Source of the DNA: Solirubrobacterales bacterium
GTDB taxonomy: Bacteria > Actinomycetota > Thermoleophilia > Solirubrobacterales > Solirubrobacteraceae
Direction of reading: 5' to 3'
NCBI GenBank assembly: GCA_003244035.1
Contig: QHBV01000196.1
Location: forward strand, 1-17,045
Length of the DNA: 17,045 nt
Part shown: positions 7,966 through 15,654 of the stretch, one piece after another
Position numbering within the stretch: position 1 is the first letter of the stretch
How the letters are laid out: every line of letters begins with the position of its first letter
The notes under the pieces: model-generated
Database searches by the model: none
Seen by the model: only the letters and a program-made list of their open reading frames with translations
What the model was told of the DNA's origin: nothing
Program-made: the position numbers and the translations under genes

Positions 7966-8215
7966 GAAGGGTCTCGGCTCCTCCCGCAACGGCCGCGACT
8001 CGAACGCCAAGCGCCTGGGCGTGAAGGTATTCGCCGGCCAGACGGTCAGCGGCGGCGAGATCATCGTCCGCCAGCGCGGGACCCGGTTCAAGCCCGGCGA
8101 CGGGACCGGGATCGGACGGGACGACACGATCTTCGCGCGCTCGGCGGGCACTGTCCAGTTCACGCGCGGCCGCCGGGGTCGCATGATCTCGGTGGTACCG
8201 GCCGACTCCGAATAG
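7955..8215 (+). CDS. rpmA: Large ribosomal subunit protein bL27
   Basis: bL27 is a 50S protein whose N-terminal tail reaches toward the peptidyl-transferase centre. The 86-residue product is full length for the family. It starts MAHKKGLGSSRNGRDSNAKRLGVK and contains GGEIIVRQRGTRFKPG and GRDDTIFA, all typical. It begins directly with the mature E. coli-type N-terminus and lacks the cleavable extension known from Firmicutes. The start ATG at 7955 has GGAGG six nt upstream, inside rplU. In most bacteria obg follows; here it does not. Confidence 0.98.
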   Translation: MAHKKGLGSSRNGRDSNAKRLGVKVFAGQTVSGGEIIVRQRGTRFKPGDGTGIGRDDTIFARSAGTVQFTRGRRGRMISVVPADSE

Positions 8216-8242
8216 CTTTCGGCAACGCTTTCGTCGCAGAGT

Positions 8243-8270
8243 TGTGACGAACACGTCTTGTTTCGTCACA
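8243..8270. terminator. Inverted repeat after rpmA, possible transcription end
   Basis: TGTGACGAA at 8243-8251 and TTCGTCACA at 8262-8270 form a perfect 9-bp stem with a 10-nt loop, 27 nt after the rpmA stop. There is no T-run after it, so it may be a weak terminator, an mRNA 3'-end stabiliser or a protein-binding palindrome. Position favours a role in ending or protecting the rplU-rpmA message; this is inference. Confidence 0.4.
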
Positions 8271-8300
8271 GGATCGTGGGCACGATGGCGCCGTGTCCGA

Positions 8301-8345
8301 ACTGTCGCGTCTGGGGTCCACCCCTAGGACCTCAGACGCGTCAGT
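8301..8345. promoter_or_regulatory. 45-nt imperfect palindrome (19-bp hairpin) between rpmA and the DUF559 gene
   Basis: Bases 8301-8319 pair with 8327-8345 around the 7-nt loop ACCCCTA. All 19 positions pair except one T-T mismatch (8305/8341), with one G-T wobble (8314/8332). No T-tract follows. It is the strongest hairpin seen in this gap. It could be the operon terminator, a palindromic repeat element, or an operator/leader for the downstream gene. Its loop contains the TAG (8325-8327) that closes the DUF559 frame on its 5' side. The rest of 8216-8522 shows no other gene-like signal except the upstream continuation of the DUF559 frame. Confidence 0.55.
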
Positions 8346-8522
8346 CCGCATCCGCGCTGGGTCGCCGAGCAGCAATGGGGCGCGATTGCCCGCCGTCAAC
8401 TGGATGAATGTGGGCTGAGCAAGGCGGGGATCGCGAGGTGGATCGCGGACGGCCGGCTCCAACGTCTGCATCCGGGCGTCTACGCCCTTGGCCATAGCCG
8501 GCTGGCCATCGAGGGACGGCTG

Positions 8523-9230
8523 TTGGCGGCGCTTCTGTACGCCGGTGCCGGCGCGCTGCTCAGCCATCACACAGCCGCGTGGTGGTGGCAGCTGATCGCC
8601 GTCGAGCTGCCCATCATCTGCGTCAGCGCGCCCGGGCGCCGCCGTTCCGTTCCGGGGGTGCTCGTGCACCATCCGCGCTTTCTCGATGCAGCCCGGCACC
8701 GCAACCTCCCGGTCACGACCGTCCCGCGAACGCTGCTCGACTACGCGAGCACCGTGAGCTTCGACCGCGTCCGGCGTGCGCTCGCCGAGGCAGACTACCG
8801 GCACATTCTGAACCTCGAGGCGATGCAGGGGGTGCTCGGGTGCGGCCGCGCCGCTAGCGCGCAGTTGAGCCTCGCGCTCGAGCAGGACCAATCCCAGCTC
8901 GCGCTCACCCGCAGCGTGCTCGAGGAGCGCTTTCTCGCCCTCTGCGAGGGAGCAGGCATACCGCTGCCGGACGTGAAGGCGACCGGGGAGGGCCTGATGG
9001 TCGACGCGCTCTGGCGCGAGCAGCAAGTGGTCGTCGAACTCGACGGGCGCGCCGCTCACCGGACCCCTGCGCAAATGGAGCGCGACCACGGCCGGGATCT
9101 GCGCCTCCGCGCAGCGGGCTATGTCGTCCTTCGATACACGTGGGCCCAGATCACGCGCCAGCCGCAGCTCGTCGTCGCCGATCTGAGGGCGAGGCTGGGC
9201 CTGGAAGGGTCAGGGCGTCCGAAGTCGTGA
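8523..9230 (+). CDS. AbiEi-like winged-helix / DUF559 (PD-(D/E)XK, Vsr-like fold) protein, 5' end unclear
   Basis: This resembles a large, uncharacterised actinobacterial family with an AbiEi-like DNA-binding N-terminus and a DUF559 nuclease-fold C-terminus. The C-terminal motif is visible: VDALWREQQVVVELDGRAAH, then ERDHGRDLRLRAAGYVVLRYTW, fitting the Asp, Glu and Arg-Asp pattern of DUF559. TTG at 8523 is the first usual start codon, but it cuts off the N-terminal domain. The same frame continues upstream to a TAG at 8325 and encodes RRQLDECGLSKAGIARWI and LQRLHPGVYALGH, the expected family N-terminus, without any ATG, GTG or TTG. The true start may be a rare codon (ATT at 8385 or CTG at 8400). 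Alternatively the gene may be frameshifted: GTG at 8293 opens a frame that would join near 8344-8349 after one missing base. No activity is proven; membership in a defence island is suggested by the cas operon that follows. Confidence 0.7.
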   Translation: MAALLYAGAGALLSHHTAAWWWQLIAVELPIICVSAPGRRRSVPGVLVHHPRFLDAARHRNLPVTTVPRTLLDYASTVSFDRVRRALAEADYRHILNLEAMQGVLGCGRAASAQLSLALEQDQSQLALTRSVLEERFLALCEGAGIPLPDVKATGEGLMVDALWREQQVVVELDGRAAHRTPAQMERDHGRDLRLRAAGYVVLRYTWAQITRQPQLVVADLRARLGLEGSGRPKS

Positions 9231-9323
9231 GCGACAGCAGGCACGCGCTGTAGCCTTCCGCCCTGCTTGTCCATATCGATACGAGCTAGGCGCGCGCGCG
9301 TTCGTGAGCATCCAAACCATGAC

Positions 9324-9328
9324 AGGAG
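9324..9328 (+). promoter_or_regulatory. Ribosome binding site of cas7
   Basis: AGGAG lies 7 nt before the ATG at 9336. It decides the start of the first cas gene, because the same frame is open further upstream without a ribosome site. The rest of 9231-9335 contains no CRISPR repeat and no promoter I could call with confidence. Confidence 0.8.
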
Positions 9329-9335
9329 ACACCCG

Positions 9336-10505
9336 ATGAACCTGGCTTCTCTGACCGACCACCTTCGTCGCGGTGGCGGTGCGACCCTGAACCACCCCGC
9401 GACCTACGCTGTCGCCGCCGGCGCGATCATTGCTCCCGCCCGGTACGCGGGACGGTCCGGGTCGGAGTTCGTGTTCGAGCAGCGCTGGATCGACGGCGAG
9501 TTCCGTACGACGACGCTGATCGACTCGAAGGGGTCGCAGAGCAACCGCAGCGAGGACGGGCTGCTCGCTGCGCGCCGCAATGGGAGCGCTGCCACGCGTA
9601 TTCCGACGATCCAGGTCGTTTATCCAGGGCGGAGGCTGCTCGACCTCGAGCTTCCACACCGGGCGTTCGACGCGCATGTCCGTGCGGGTGCGCGGGACGG
9701 CGCGCCGGTTGTCGGCCAGGCCTGGTATCGCGCGCTGCGGGATGCGACGGCCGCGAACCTGTCCGCGGTGTTCACGGCCTCCCCGGCGACTCTCGCGTTT
9801 GGCGGCTGGGACTCCAGCCGCAAGCAGGGGCAGCTGCGCCTGCGGAGCCTGTACGTGTCCGAGCTCTTCGGCGTCGTCTCCGAGGACGAGAGGCGACGCC
9901 TCTCCCGGCGCTCCGGTGCGCGGCTCGATCCGCTCGGCCAGGACTTTCACGTGAGCCTCGACGAGTTCGAGCGGTTGCTCGCCGGTCAGCGAGAGCACAT
10001 GTCCGAGAACACGGTAAAGAAGCTGGACGCGAAGCTCGCGAAGGCCCGGAAGGGCAAGGTGGGGACGACGCTATCAGCAGCGGACCTTGGTCTCGGCGGC
10101 ATTCCTCCGGGTCTCGAGACGGCCTATGGCGTATCGGTGCCCGAGGTCCGTCGTGCGAGAACGTATTCGCTCGCCGGATTGCGGCGCCTGCGCTTCGGCG
10201 GAGCCGAGCAGGACGATATCGCGGCGCGGCGGGCGCTCCTGGCGATGCTTCTCCTGGGCGCCGCATACGCCGACGCCGACCCCGAGATCCGCGCGTATTG
10301 CGATGTCGCGGCCCCCCGCGGGTCGCTGTTCCTCGACGACGCGGAACTCGATGTCGAGGTCTCGATCGACGCCTGCGAGGCGTTTCTCGCCGGCGCGGTC
10401 GCCGCACTGCCGGAGCGCCTGGCGTGGACCGGCCAGACCATCGTAGTCGAGGGCGATGCGTCGCTTGAGCGGGGCGTGATCGCGGTCGCCGACGATGACG
10501 ACTGA
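9336..10505 (+). CDS. cas7: Type I-G CRISPR backbone protein Cas7 (Csb1, GSU0053 family)
   Basis: Cas7 is the repeated backbone subunit that coats the crRNA guide in the type I-G (former I-U) surveillance complex. The 389-residue product matches the Csb1 pattern. After an early block reading NHPATYAVAAGAIIAPARY comes the signature DSKGSQSNRSE at residues 63-73. Family members carry a closely similar D-S-x-x-S-Q-x-N-R-x-E string there. Later come LAFGGWDSSRKQ and a Lys-rich segment around residues 225-245 that could touch RNA. The start is ATG at 9336, set by a good ribosome site. It is the first gene of the cas operon, and its last 11 bp overlap the start of csb2. The symbol csb1 is also in use. 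Family assignment is from remembered motifs and from the operon. Confidence 0.9.
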   Translation: MNLASLTDHLRRGGGATLNHPATYAVAAGAIIAPARYAGRSGSEFVFEQRWIDGEFRTTTLIDSKGSQSNRSEDGLLAARRNGSAATRIPTIQVVYPGRRLLDLELPHRAFDAHVRAGARDGAPVVGQAWYRALRDATAANLSAVFTASPATLAFGGWDSSRKQGQLRLRSLYVSELFGVVSEDERRRLSRRSGARLDPLGQDFHVSLDEFERLLAGQREHMSENTVKKLDAKLAKARKGKVGTTLSAADLGLGGIPPGLETAYGVSVPEVRRARTYSLAGLRRLRFGGAEQDDIAARRALLAMLLLGAAYADADPEIRAYCDVAAPRGSLFLDDAELDVEVSIDACEAFLAGAVAALPERLAWTGQTIVVEGDASLERGVIAVADDDD

Positions 10506-12018
10506 CGTGGGACCAACACTGAGGATCATCGTCGCCTTTCCGCAGGGCCTGTACTCGGGCGCGGAGCTCGGCCGCGCGGAGGAGCTGCCATCCCCGGCCC
10601 GCGTTCACGAGGCATTCACGGCCGCTGCCGCCGGCGGGCCGACGGCGACCGTAAAGGGCCGCGTTCTGGTCGCACGCGACGATCACCGGCTTGCGATCGA
10701 ATGGCTCGAGGACAACGAGCCGGTCGCCATCATTCCTCCGCGTGTCAAGATGGCGAGGCGGCATGCCCGGCGCTTTCGCTGGCGGGCGTCCCCAGTGAGT
10801 CTCGCCGACACGGACTTCGAGCCGAAATGTGCCGTGGATGGGCCGATTGTGTTCCTTTGGCCGGAGGCTCCCGAGGAGATCGTCAGGGCACTCGCCGAGA
10901 TTGCTCCGGAGGTCACCCACCTCGGGCGGGCCGACAGCGTGGTGATCGCTCGCGTCGACGCCGTACCGGGCGAGCCGGACCGTCCGGAGACGCTCCGCGT
11001 CGCACCCGGGCGAGGCCCTGGATCGGTGATGCGCGTGGCGGCACGAGGGCGGCTCGAGGAGCTGGAGCGCGCCCATGGGCAAGCGTCGAAGGCTGGGTCA
11101 CACGGCACGGGGCCGCTGGGCAAGCAGGCGCCGGACCAGCACGTGACGGGCGGGAATCAGTCGGAGGTCGTCCTGCGCCGGTTCGCTCCGTCTATAGCCC
11201 CGCTTGGCTGGCCGTTTGCCGAGGTGTGGGAGCTCTCGGTCGATGCACGGGCGAGCGATGCCGCCGTTCTTGCCGAGCGGGGCAACCGTGTCGCCGCGGC
11301 GGTGGGCATCCACCGCGCGCTGATCGCCGCGATCGGCTCCGACGTGCCTTCGTTCGTTACGGGTCGAGGCACGTCCGGCGAACCGCTCCGCGACGGCGGC
11401 CATCTTGCCGTTCACGTCACCGAGGTCGAGGAAGGCGATGGGCTCGTGGCGCTGCTGGGGTTGCCGACCGAGATCGGTGCCGCTGAGCGTGAGCGGCTCG
11501 CAGGGGCCGTCGCGCGTCCGCTGCGGGCCCGCTGCCGGGTCCCCCGAGGACGCGACCACTGGTTCTCGCTCGGGCCCGCGACGCAGAGGGCCGCAATGCC
11601 GTTCTGGCGCGCCCCCTCGCCGATCCTTCGCACGGACGTCCCATTGGTGCTCGAAGCCACCGGTGGTCCGCGACGAGGTCGCTGGACGCTCGAGGACGCC
11701 GTCACGTGCTCCGTCGGGTACGCGATGCGAGCGATCCTCGAGCAGGCCGGATTCGAGTGGGGGGCGGGATGGGCGTTTCGCCGGCGCATGGTCGAGTCGC
11801 TGCGAGAGGATCGCAACGTGGTGGTTCGCGTGCAACGCGTGCGAGGCGCCGCCAGCCAGTTCGTTCACCGGGTGTGCGCGGGCGATCTCGTCGTCGCCGT
11901 CGACGCGGATGTCGAGCTCGGCAACCTGGCCCATGCCGGCTCCGGCTTCCTTGCACTCGGGCGCGCTCGCCACCTCGGGGGAGGCCTTCTACGCCCGCTC
12001 CCGCCGACCAGCCGATGA
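10495..12018 (+). CDS. csb2: Type I-G CRISPR protein Csb2, Cas5-Cas6 fusion (GSU0054 family)
   Basis: Csb2 is thought to combine the Cas5 subunit that caps the 5' handle with the Cas6 RNase that cuts pre-crRNA. The 507-residue product opens with a RAMP-like strand (TLRIIVAFPQGLYSGAE) and PSPARVHEAFTAA, typical of the Cas5 half. Around residues 285-305 it has the Csb2 signature GRGTSGEPLRDGGH, with H303. The C-terminus carries a Gly-rich loop (residues 482-497, GSGFLALGRARHLGGG), the RNA-binding loop expected of the RAMP fold. ATG at 10495 overlaps cas7 by 11 bp; an in-frame GTG at 10507, 1 nt after the cas7 stop, is an equally possible start, as neither has a clear ribosome site. The stop overlaps cas3 by 4 bp. 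Which residue cuts RNA cannot be decided from sequence alone. Confidence 0.87.
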   Translation: MTTDVGPTLRIIVAFPQGLYSGAELGRAEELPSPARVHEAFTAAAAGGPTATVKGRVLVARDDHRLAIEWLEDNEPVAIIPPRVKMARRHARRFRWRASPVSLADTDFEPKCAVDGPIVFLWPEAPEEIVRALAEIAPEVTHLGRADSVVIARVDAVPGEPDRPETLRVAPGRGPGSVMRVAARGRLEELERAHGQASKAGSHGTGPLGKQAPDQHVTGGNQSEVVLRRFAPSIAPLGWPFAEVWELSVDARASDAAVLAERGNRVAAAVGIHRALIAAIGSDVPSFVTGRGTSGEPLRDGGHLAVHVTEVEEGDGLVALLGLPTEIGAAERERLAGAVARPLRARCRVPRGRDHWFSLGPATQRAAMPFWRAPSPILRTDVPLVLEATGGPRRGRWTLEDAVTCSVGYAMRAILEQAGFEWGAGWAFRRRMVESLREDRNVVVRVQRVRGAASQFVHRVCAGDLVVAVDADVELGNLAHAGSGFLALGRARHLGGGLLRPLPPTSR

Positions 12019-14663
12019 CCGTACTCGAGCGATTCGAGCAGTTCTTCCGCGTGGTGAACGGCGGCGCGATGCCGTACCCGTGGCAGCGCTCACTGGTGGA
12101 CCACGTCGCGAGAACGGGCAGGTGGCCCGAGGCAATCACGGCGCCCACCGGGTCGGGGAAGTCGTCGGTCGTCGACATCCACGTGTTCCTCGTGGCCGAG
12201 CACGCCAGGCAGGCGGCCGCCACAGTGGACCGGATCGCCCGCCCTCCGCGACGGCTCGTGCTTGTGGCGCCCCGCCGAGTGCTCGTCGACGACCAGTTCG
12301 AGCGGGCAACCAGGCTTGCCGCGAGGCTGTGCAACTCGGTTCACGGCGAGGACGCGGTCCTCGAGGACGTGGCCGCGGCGCTGCGAGGCCTGGTGACGAT
12401 GGAGCAGCATGAGGACCACGAGTCACCGCTCGGCGTGTCACGCTTGCGAGGCGGGGTCCTGCTCGACTACTCGTGGCGGCTGGATCCTGCGCAATGCCAG
12501 GTCATCTGCGCCACGCCGCAGATGTGGGGGTCGCGGCTGCTGCTGCGCGGGTATCGCGGATCGCGCCGATCGCGGAATCTGGAAGCGGGCCTGCTCGGTC
12601 ACGATGCGGTGGCGATCGTGGATGAGGCGCATCTGCACGAACGATTGGTCGAAACGGCGACGCGGGTAGCCGCTGCATCACCGTCGGCGCTGGGGCTTCA
12701 GGTCCTCGCCATGAGCGCGACACGGGCTGCCTCGAGCGCGCACACGCTCACCCCAGCCGACCTCGCGGACGGCTCGCTTCAGCAGCGCGTGTGCGCCGGC
12801 AAACAGATCGATCGCGCCGAGGTCGAGGACTGGAAGCGCGACGCTCGCGCGGAGATCGTCACCCGGGCGCGAGACCTGCACGGCGACGGAACCGTCGGGG
12901 TGTTCGTCAACACCGTGCAGCGGGCACTCGACGTCGCCGCCGACCTGCGCGGCACCGACGAGCGGACCGTGGCGCTGGTCTGCGGGCGGCTGCGCCCGGC
13001 CGACCTCGACCGGCTGCGCGAGCAGTACGTGGGGCTTCTCGACGCACGCGGGAACGTCGACGTCGACTATCTCGTCACGACCCAATCGCTCGAGGTCGGG
13101 GTCGACCTCGACCTGCCCGCGATGGTCTCCGAGATCGCGCCTAGCGCCGCTCTCGCCCAGCGAGCCGGGCGGCTCAACCGCAGCGGCTCACGGCTCACGG
13201 CTACGTTCAGTGTCGTGTGCCCGGCCGGGCTTCTGGGTGCTGATCCGGACGAGCTCGGAGACATGTTCAAGCCGTACTCCGCTCGCGACATCGTCGACGG
13301 CGCGCGATGGCTGGACTCGCTCGGGGGCGATGCGGCGCCCCGGCGGATCAGCGCCACGCCCCTGCCTGCCCCCCCGGATCCGCCGCTCCCCCTGCTGTCG
13401 CATGTCGATCTCCAGACCCTCGCGATGACCGGCGAGGTGCTGGGCGCCGACATCGACGTTCCGTTCTACGTAGAGGAGCCGCGTGATGCACCCGATGACG
13501 CCCGGGTGTCGATCGGGGCGCGGGCTCACCTCGACCTTGGACCGATGATCGTGCGGCAGGCGTTGCTGGTGGCGCCGCCCCGCGCACACGAGCTCGCATC
13601 GATGCGACTGGGCACGGCGTTCAAAGAGGTGCTGGTGGCGAGCCCCGGCAGTTGGGTTGTGCGCACCAGCGACGGCGTACGCACGACCGAGCCGATCGAG
13701 GATCCCGAGGACGCCCAGCCGGGGGACGTGATCGTGGTTCCCGCCGGCAGTGAGATCTGCACGCGGGGAGTCATCGGACTCGTGGGTAAGCACAAGGGCG
13801 ACCCGATTGACGACGTGATCGACGCTCGGCGCGACGGCGCCCCCGACGCCATGGTCCGTCTGGCTGCCGACGAGGTCGGCGAAATCCTCGCCGATGACCC
13901 GGTCTTGGCCGGACGCGCCGCACGGCGCGCTCTGGCCGCGGTCGTAGCGACCGCGGGCAATCACGACCTCGCTGCTCGGCTGCGCACGCATCGCTACCTC
14001 AGCGATCTCGAAGTCACGTGGTGCCATGATCCAGAGTCCGCGGACGGCGACGGATTGCTGGTTGTGCTGGCGACGGAGCATGATGGGCGCTTGCCGATTG
14101 CGGCCGTGAGCAGTACGGCGCTCGTGACCGTCGACGCGCACTCGCTGGCCGTGGAGGCCCGCATGGCAGCGATCCTCGAGGCACTGGACGCCGCAGACCT
14201 GCGGGTCTGCGGCGAACAGCTCCTTGCCGCTGCGCTGACCCACGACGAGGGCAAGCGCCACCCGCGGTTCCAGCGGCGCATGGGGGCGCTGCCTGACGAG
14301 CCGCCACTGGCAAAGCCTCGTCCAGGTCACGTAGCCGACCGGGGCGACGGGTGGCGCCACGAGCAGCTCAGCGCTGCTGTCGCCGCCGCGCAGTGCCACG
14401 CCGATCCGCTTGTCGTCTCGGTGGTCGCCGCGCACCACGGTCACGGGCGAACGCTGTTCAACCGCGACGAGCGGGAAGTGCTCGATGATTGGTCCGGATG
14501 CGAGGACGCGGTCGTGCTCGAGCTTCAGCGGCTGTTCGGCGCCTACGGTCGTTACGAGCTGGAGCGCTCACGCCTGCAGCGCGAGCTTGGCGTTCACCGG
14601 CTGGCATTCCTCGAGGCCCTGCTGCGATGCGCCGACATTCAGGTCTCGCGCGAGGGAGGTTGA
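12015..14663 (+). CDS. cas3: Type I-G CRISPR helicase-nuclease Cas3 (helicase first, HD nuclease last)
   Basis: Cas3 is recruited after target binding and unwinds and degrades the DNA. The 882-residue product has a superfamily 2 helicase at its N-terminus: Walker A APTGSGKS (residues 43-50), DEAH box D203-E-A-H206, motif III SAT (234-236) and motif VI Q382-R-A-G-R386. The HD nuclease is at the C-terminus: H709 (VDAHSL), H743-D744 (THDEGK), H782 (WRHEQ) and H807-H808 (AAHHGHG). This order is the reverse of most type I Cas3 proteins and is known for type I-G. Between helicase and HD lie about 310 residues with no motif I recognise. The start ATG at 12015 overlaps the csb2 stop; the frame is open 103 codons upstream, but that is csb2 sequence. 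All key residues are present, so it should be active. Confidence 0.93.
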   Translation: MTVLERFEQFFRVVNGGAMPYPWQRSLVDHVARTGRWPEAITAPTGSGKSSVVDIHVFLVAEHARQAAATVDRIARPPRRLVLVAPRRVLVDDQFERATRLAARLCNSVHGEDAVLEDVAAALRGLVTMEQHEDHESPLGVSRLRGGVLLDYSWRLDPAQCQVICATPQMWGSRLLLRGYRGSRRSRNLEAGLLGHDAVAIVDEAHLHERLVETATRVAAASPSALGLQVLAMSATRAASSAHTLTPADLADGSLQQRVCAGKQIDRAEVEDWKRDARAEIVTRARDLHGDGTVGVFVNTVQRALDVAADLRGTDERTVALVCGRLRPADLDRLREQYVGLLDARGNVDVDYLVTTQSLEVGVDLDLPAMVSEIAPSAALAQRAGRLNRSGSRLTATFSVVCPAGLLGADPDELGDMFKPYSARDIVDGARWLDSLGGDAAPRRISATPLPAPPDPPLPLLSHVDLQTLAMTGEVLGADIDVPFYVEEPRDAPDDARVSIGARAHLDLGPMIVRQALLVAPPRAHELASMRLGTAFKEVLVASPGSWVVRTSDGVRTTEPIEDPEDAQPGDVIVVPAGSEICTRGVIGLVGKHKGDPIDDVIDARRDGAPDAMVRLAADEVGEILADDPVLAGRAARRALAAVVATAGNHDLAARLRTHRYLSDLEVTWCHDPESADGDGLLVVLATEHDGRLPIAAVSSTALVTVDAHSLAVEARMAAILEALDAADLRVCGEQLLAAALTHDEGKRHPRFQRRMGALPDEPPLAKPRPGHVADRGDGWRHEQLSAAVAAAQCHADPLVVSVVAAHHGHGRTLFNRDEREVLDDWSGCEDAVVLELQRLFGAYGRYELERSRLQRELGVHRLAFLEALLRCADIQVSREGG

Positions 14664-14664
14664 C

Positions 14665-15654
14665 ATGCGTCGCATCGTGTTTCCACTCAGCGGCGAGCTG
14701 CTCGTCTCGCAGCTCGCGGCGTACGGCCTGCTCGTGGCGCTCGACGCGGCTGGCATCGATGCGTTCCTCTCCCACGACTCCGTCTCGCAGTCGTTCGAGC
14801 CGATCGTGGAGTTCGTCGCCGATCTGGATGGCGCCGCGCGCGCGGTTCGCGCGTCCGCGCTCGAAGCCGAGCAGGCGGTCGAGGCCGACATCGAACCCGG
14901 CAAGACCGGTATCGACAGACGACCGGTGATATGGGCGCGCGCAAGCTTCGCCAAGGACGCATCCCGACCCGCGAGGGTCCTGCGCATGCGAGCGCAGATT
15001 CTCGCGACCGCCGAGAGCGCGCACGCGCGCGCGACCGAGGGGCTACTCTCTGGCTTGGGTGCCCCTGCGGCATGGGGGGAACCGGAGGAGCCGAAGCCCG
15101 CTCAGGGCGCGACGGCGCTCGACGGTGTGCTGGGAAACAACACATCCGATCTCGTCCGCGGCGTTCTGCGACCGGCCCGCGCCTTGGCCGCTAACCTCGA
15201 TGAGCAGGCGCTCGATCGTCTCTGGCATCGCGGTTCGGTCGACGGTCAGCTCGACAAGACCGGTTGGGCGCCGCCGGGGACCGCCGTTGACTTCCTGCAC
15301 CAGTGGCTCGCGGCCCTCGGGCTCGCGTTGCTGCCGGTCGTCCACCGCCCGTTCGGTCCCTCCGCGACGCCGGCATGCTGGACCGGCGCCTCGCCACGCC
15401 GGCACGGCATCACGTTGCCCCTGCTCGCTCGACCGACGACGATCGCACGGCTGCGTGCGGTGCTCGCGCTCGGAGCGCTTGCATCCCTCGCCGATCACGG
15501 TCCGAGCGCGCCCCGGGAACCCGTCACCGTCGACCAGCTGAGGAGCCTCGGCCTCGAAGAGGTCGTTAGCTTTGAGCGACTCTACAAGCGTGGATCGGGT
15601 GCCAGCGTCGCCTTCACCTACCGCCGAGGCGCTCGCGTCTCTCTTCTCCGATGA
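14665..15654 (+). CDS. csb3: Probable type I-G Cas8 subunit, Csb3 type (Cas8u2/GSU0052-like)
   Basis: In type I complexes Cas8 is the large subunit that recognises the PAM and helps recruit Cas3. The 329-residue product begins MRRIVFPLSGELLVSQLAAYGLLVALDAAG, followed by FEPIVEFVADLDGAARAV. It later has VDFLHQWLAALGLALLPVVHRPF and TLPLLARPTTIARLRAVLALGAL. It has no catalytic motif or transmembrane segment that I can see, as expected for Cas8. The assignment to the compact Csb3 form, rather than the much longer Csx17 form, comes from size and from its place between cas3 and cas4-cas1. The start ATG at 14665, 1 nt after the cas3 stop, has GGGAGG at 14654-14659. The frame extends upstream inside cas3 but is not used. 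The stop overlaps cas4-cas1 by 4 bp. Sequence recognition is weaker than for its neighbours. Confidence 0.75.
   Translation: MRRIVFPLSGELLVSQLAAYGLLVALDAAGIDAFLSHDSVSQSFEPIVEFVADLDGAARAVRASALEAEQAVEADIEPGKTGIDRRPVIWARASFAKDASRPARVLRMRAQILATAESAHARATEGLLSGLGAPAAWGEPEEPKPAQGATALDGVLGNNTSDLVRGVLRPARALAANLDEQALDRLWHRGSVDGQLDKTGWAPPGTAVDFLHQWLAALGLALLPVVHRPFGPSATPACWTGASPRRHGITLPLLARPTTIARLRAVLALGALASLADHGPSAPREPVTVDQLRSLGLEEVVSFERLYKRGSGASVAFTYRRGARVSLLR

Noticed and set aside
8285..8407. Short open frame of 40 codons starting ATG at 8285
   Set aside because: No homology that I recognise, no ribosome site, and it lies across the 45-nt hairpin and the upstream DUF559 frame.
9289..9300. Alternating GC run before cas7
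   Set aside because: Twelve bases of alternating purine-pyrimidine are expected by chance at this GC content; no evidence for a function.
9231..9323. Promoter for the cas operon (TTGTCC at 9267 as a -35 box)
   Set aside because: No convincing -10 box at the right distance; a promoter is likely but I cannot place it.
11706..12014. Possible 103-codon N-terminal extension of cas3
   Set aside because: It lies entirely within csb2 and reads as Arg-rich nonsense; the ATG at 12015 gives the family-like N-terminus and the usual ATGA overlap.
13188..14444. Long - strand open frame opposite cas3
   Set aside because: The cas3 HD and helicase motifs are on the + strand; the antisense product shows no domain.
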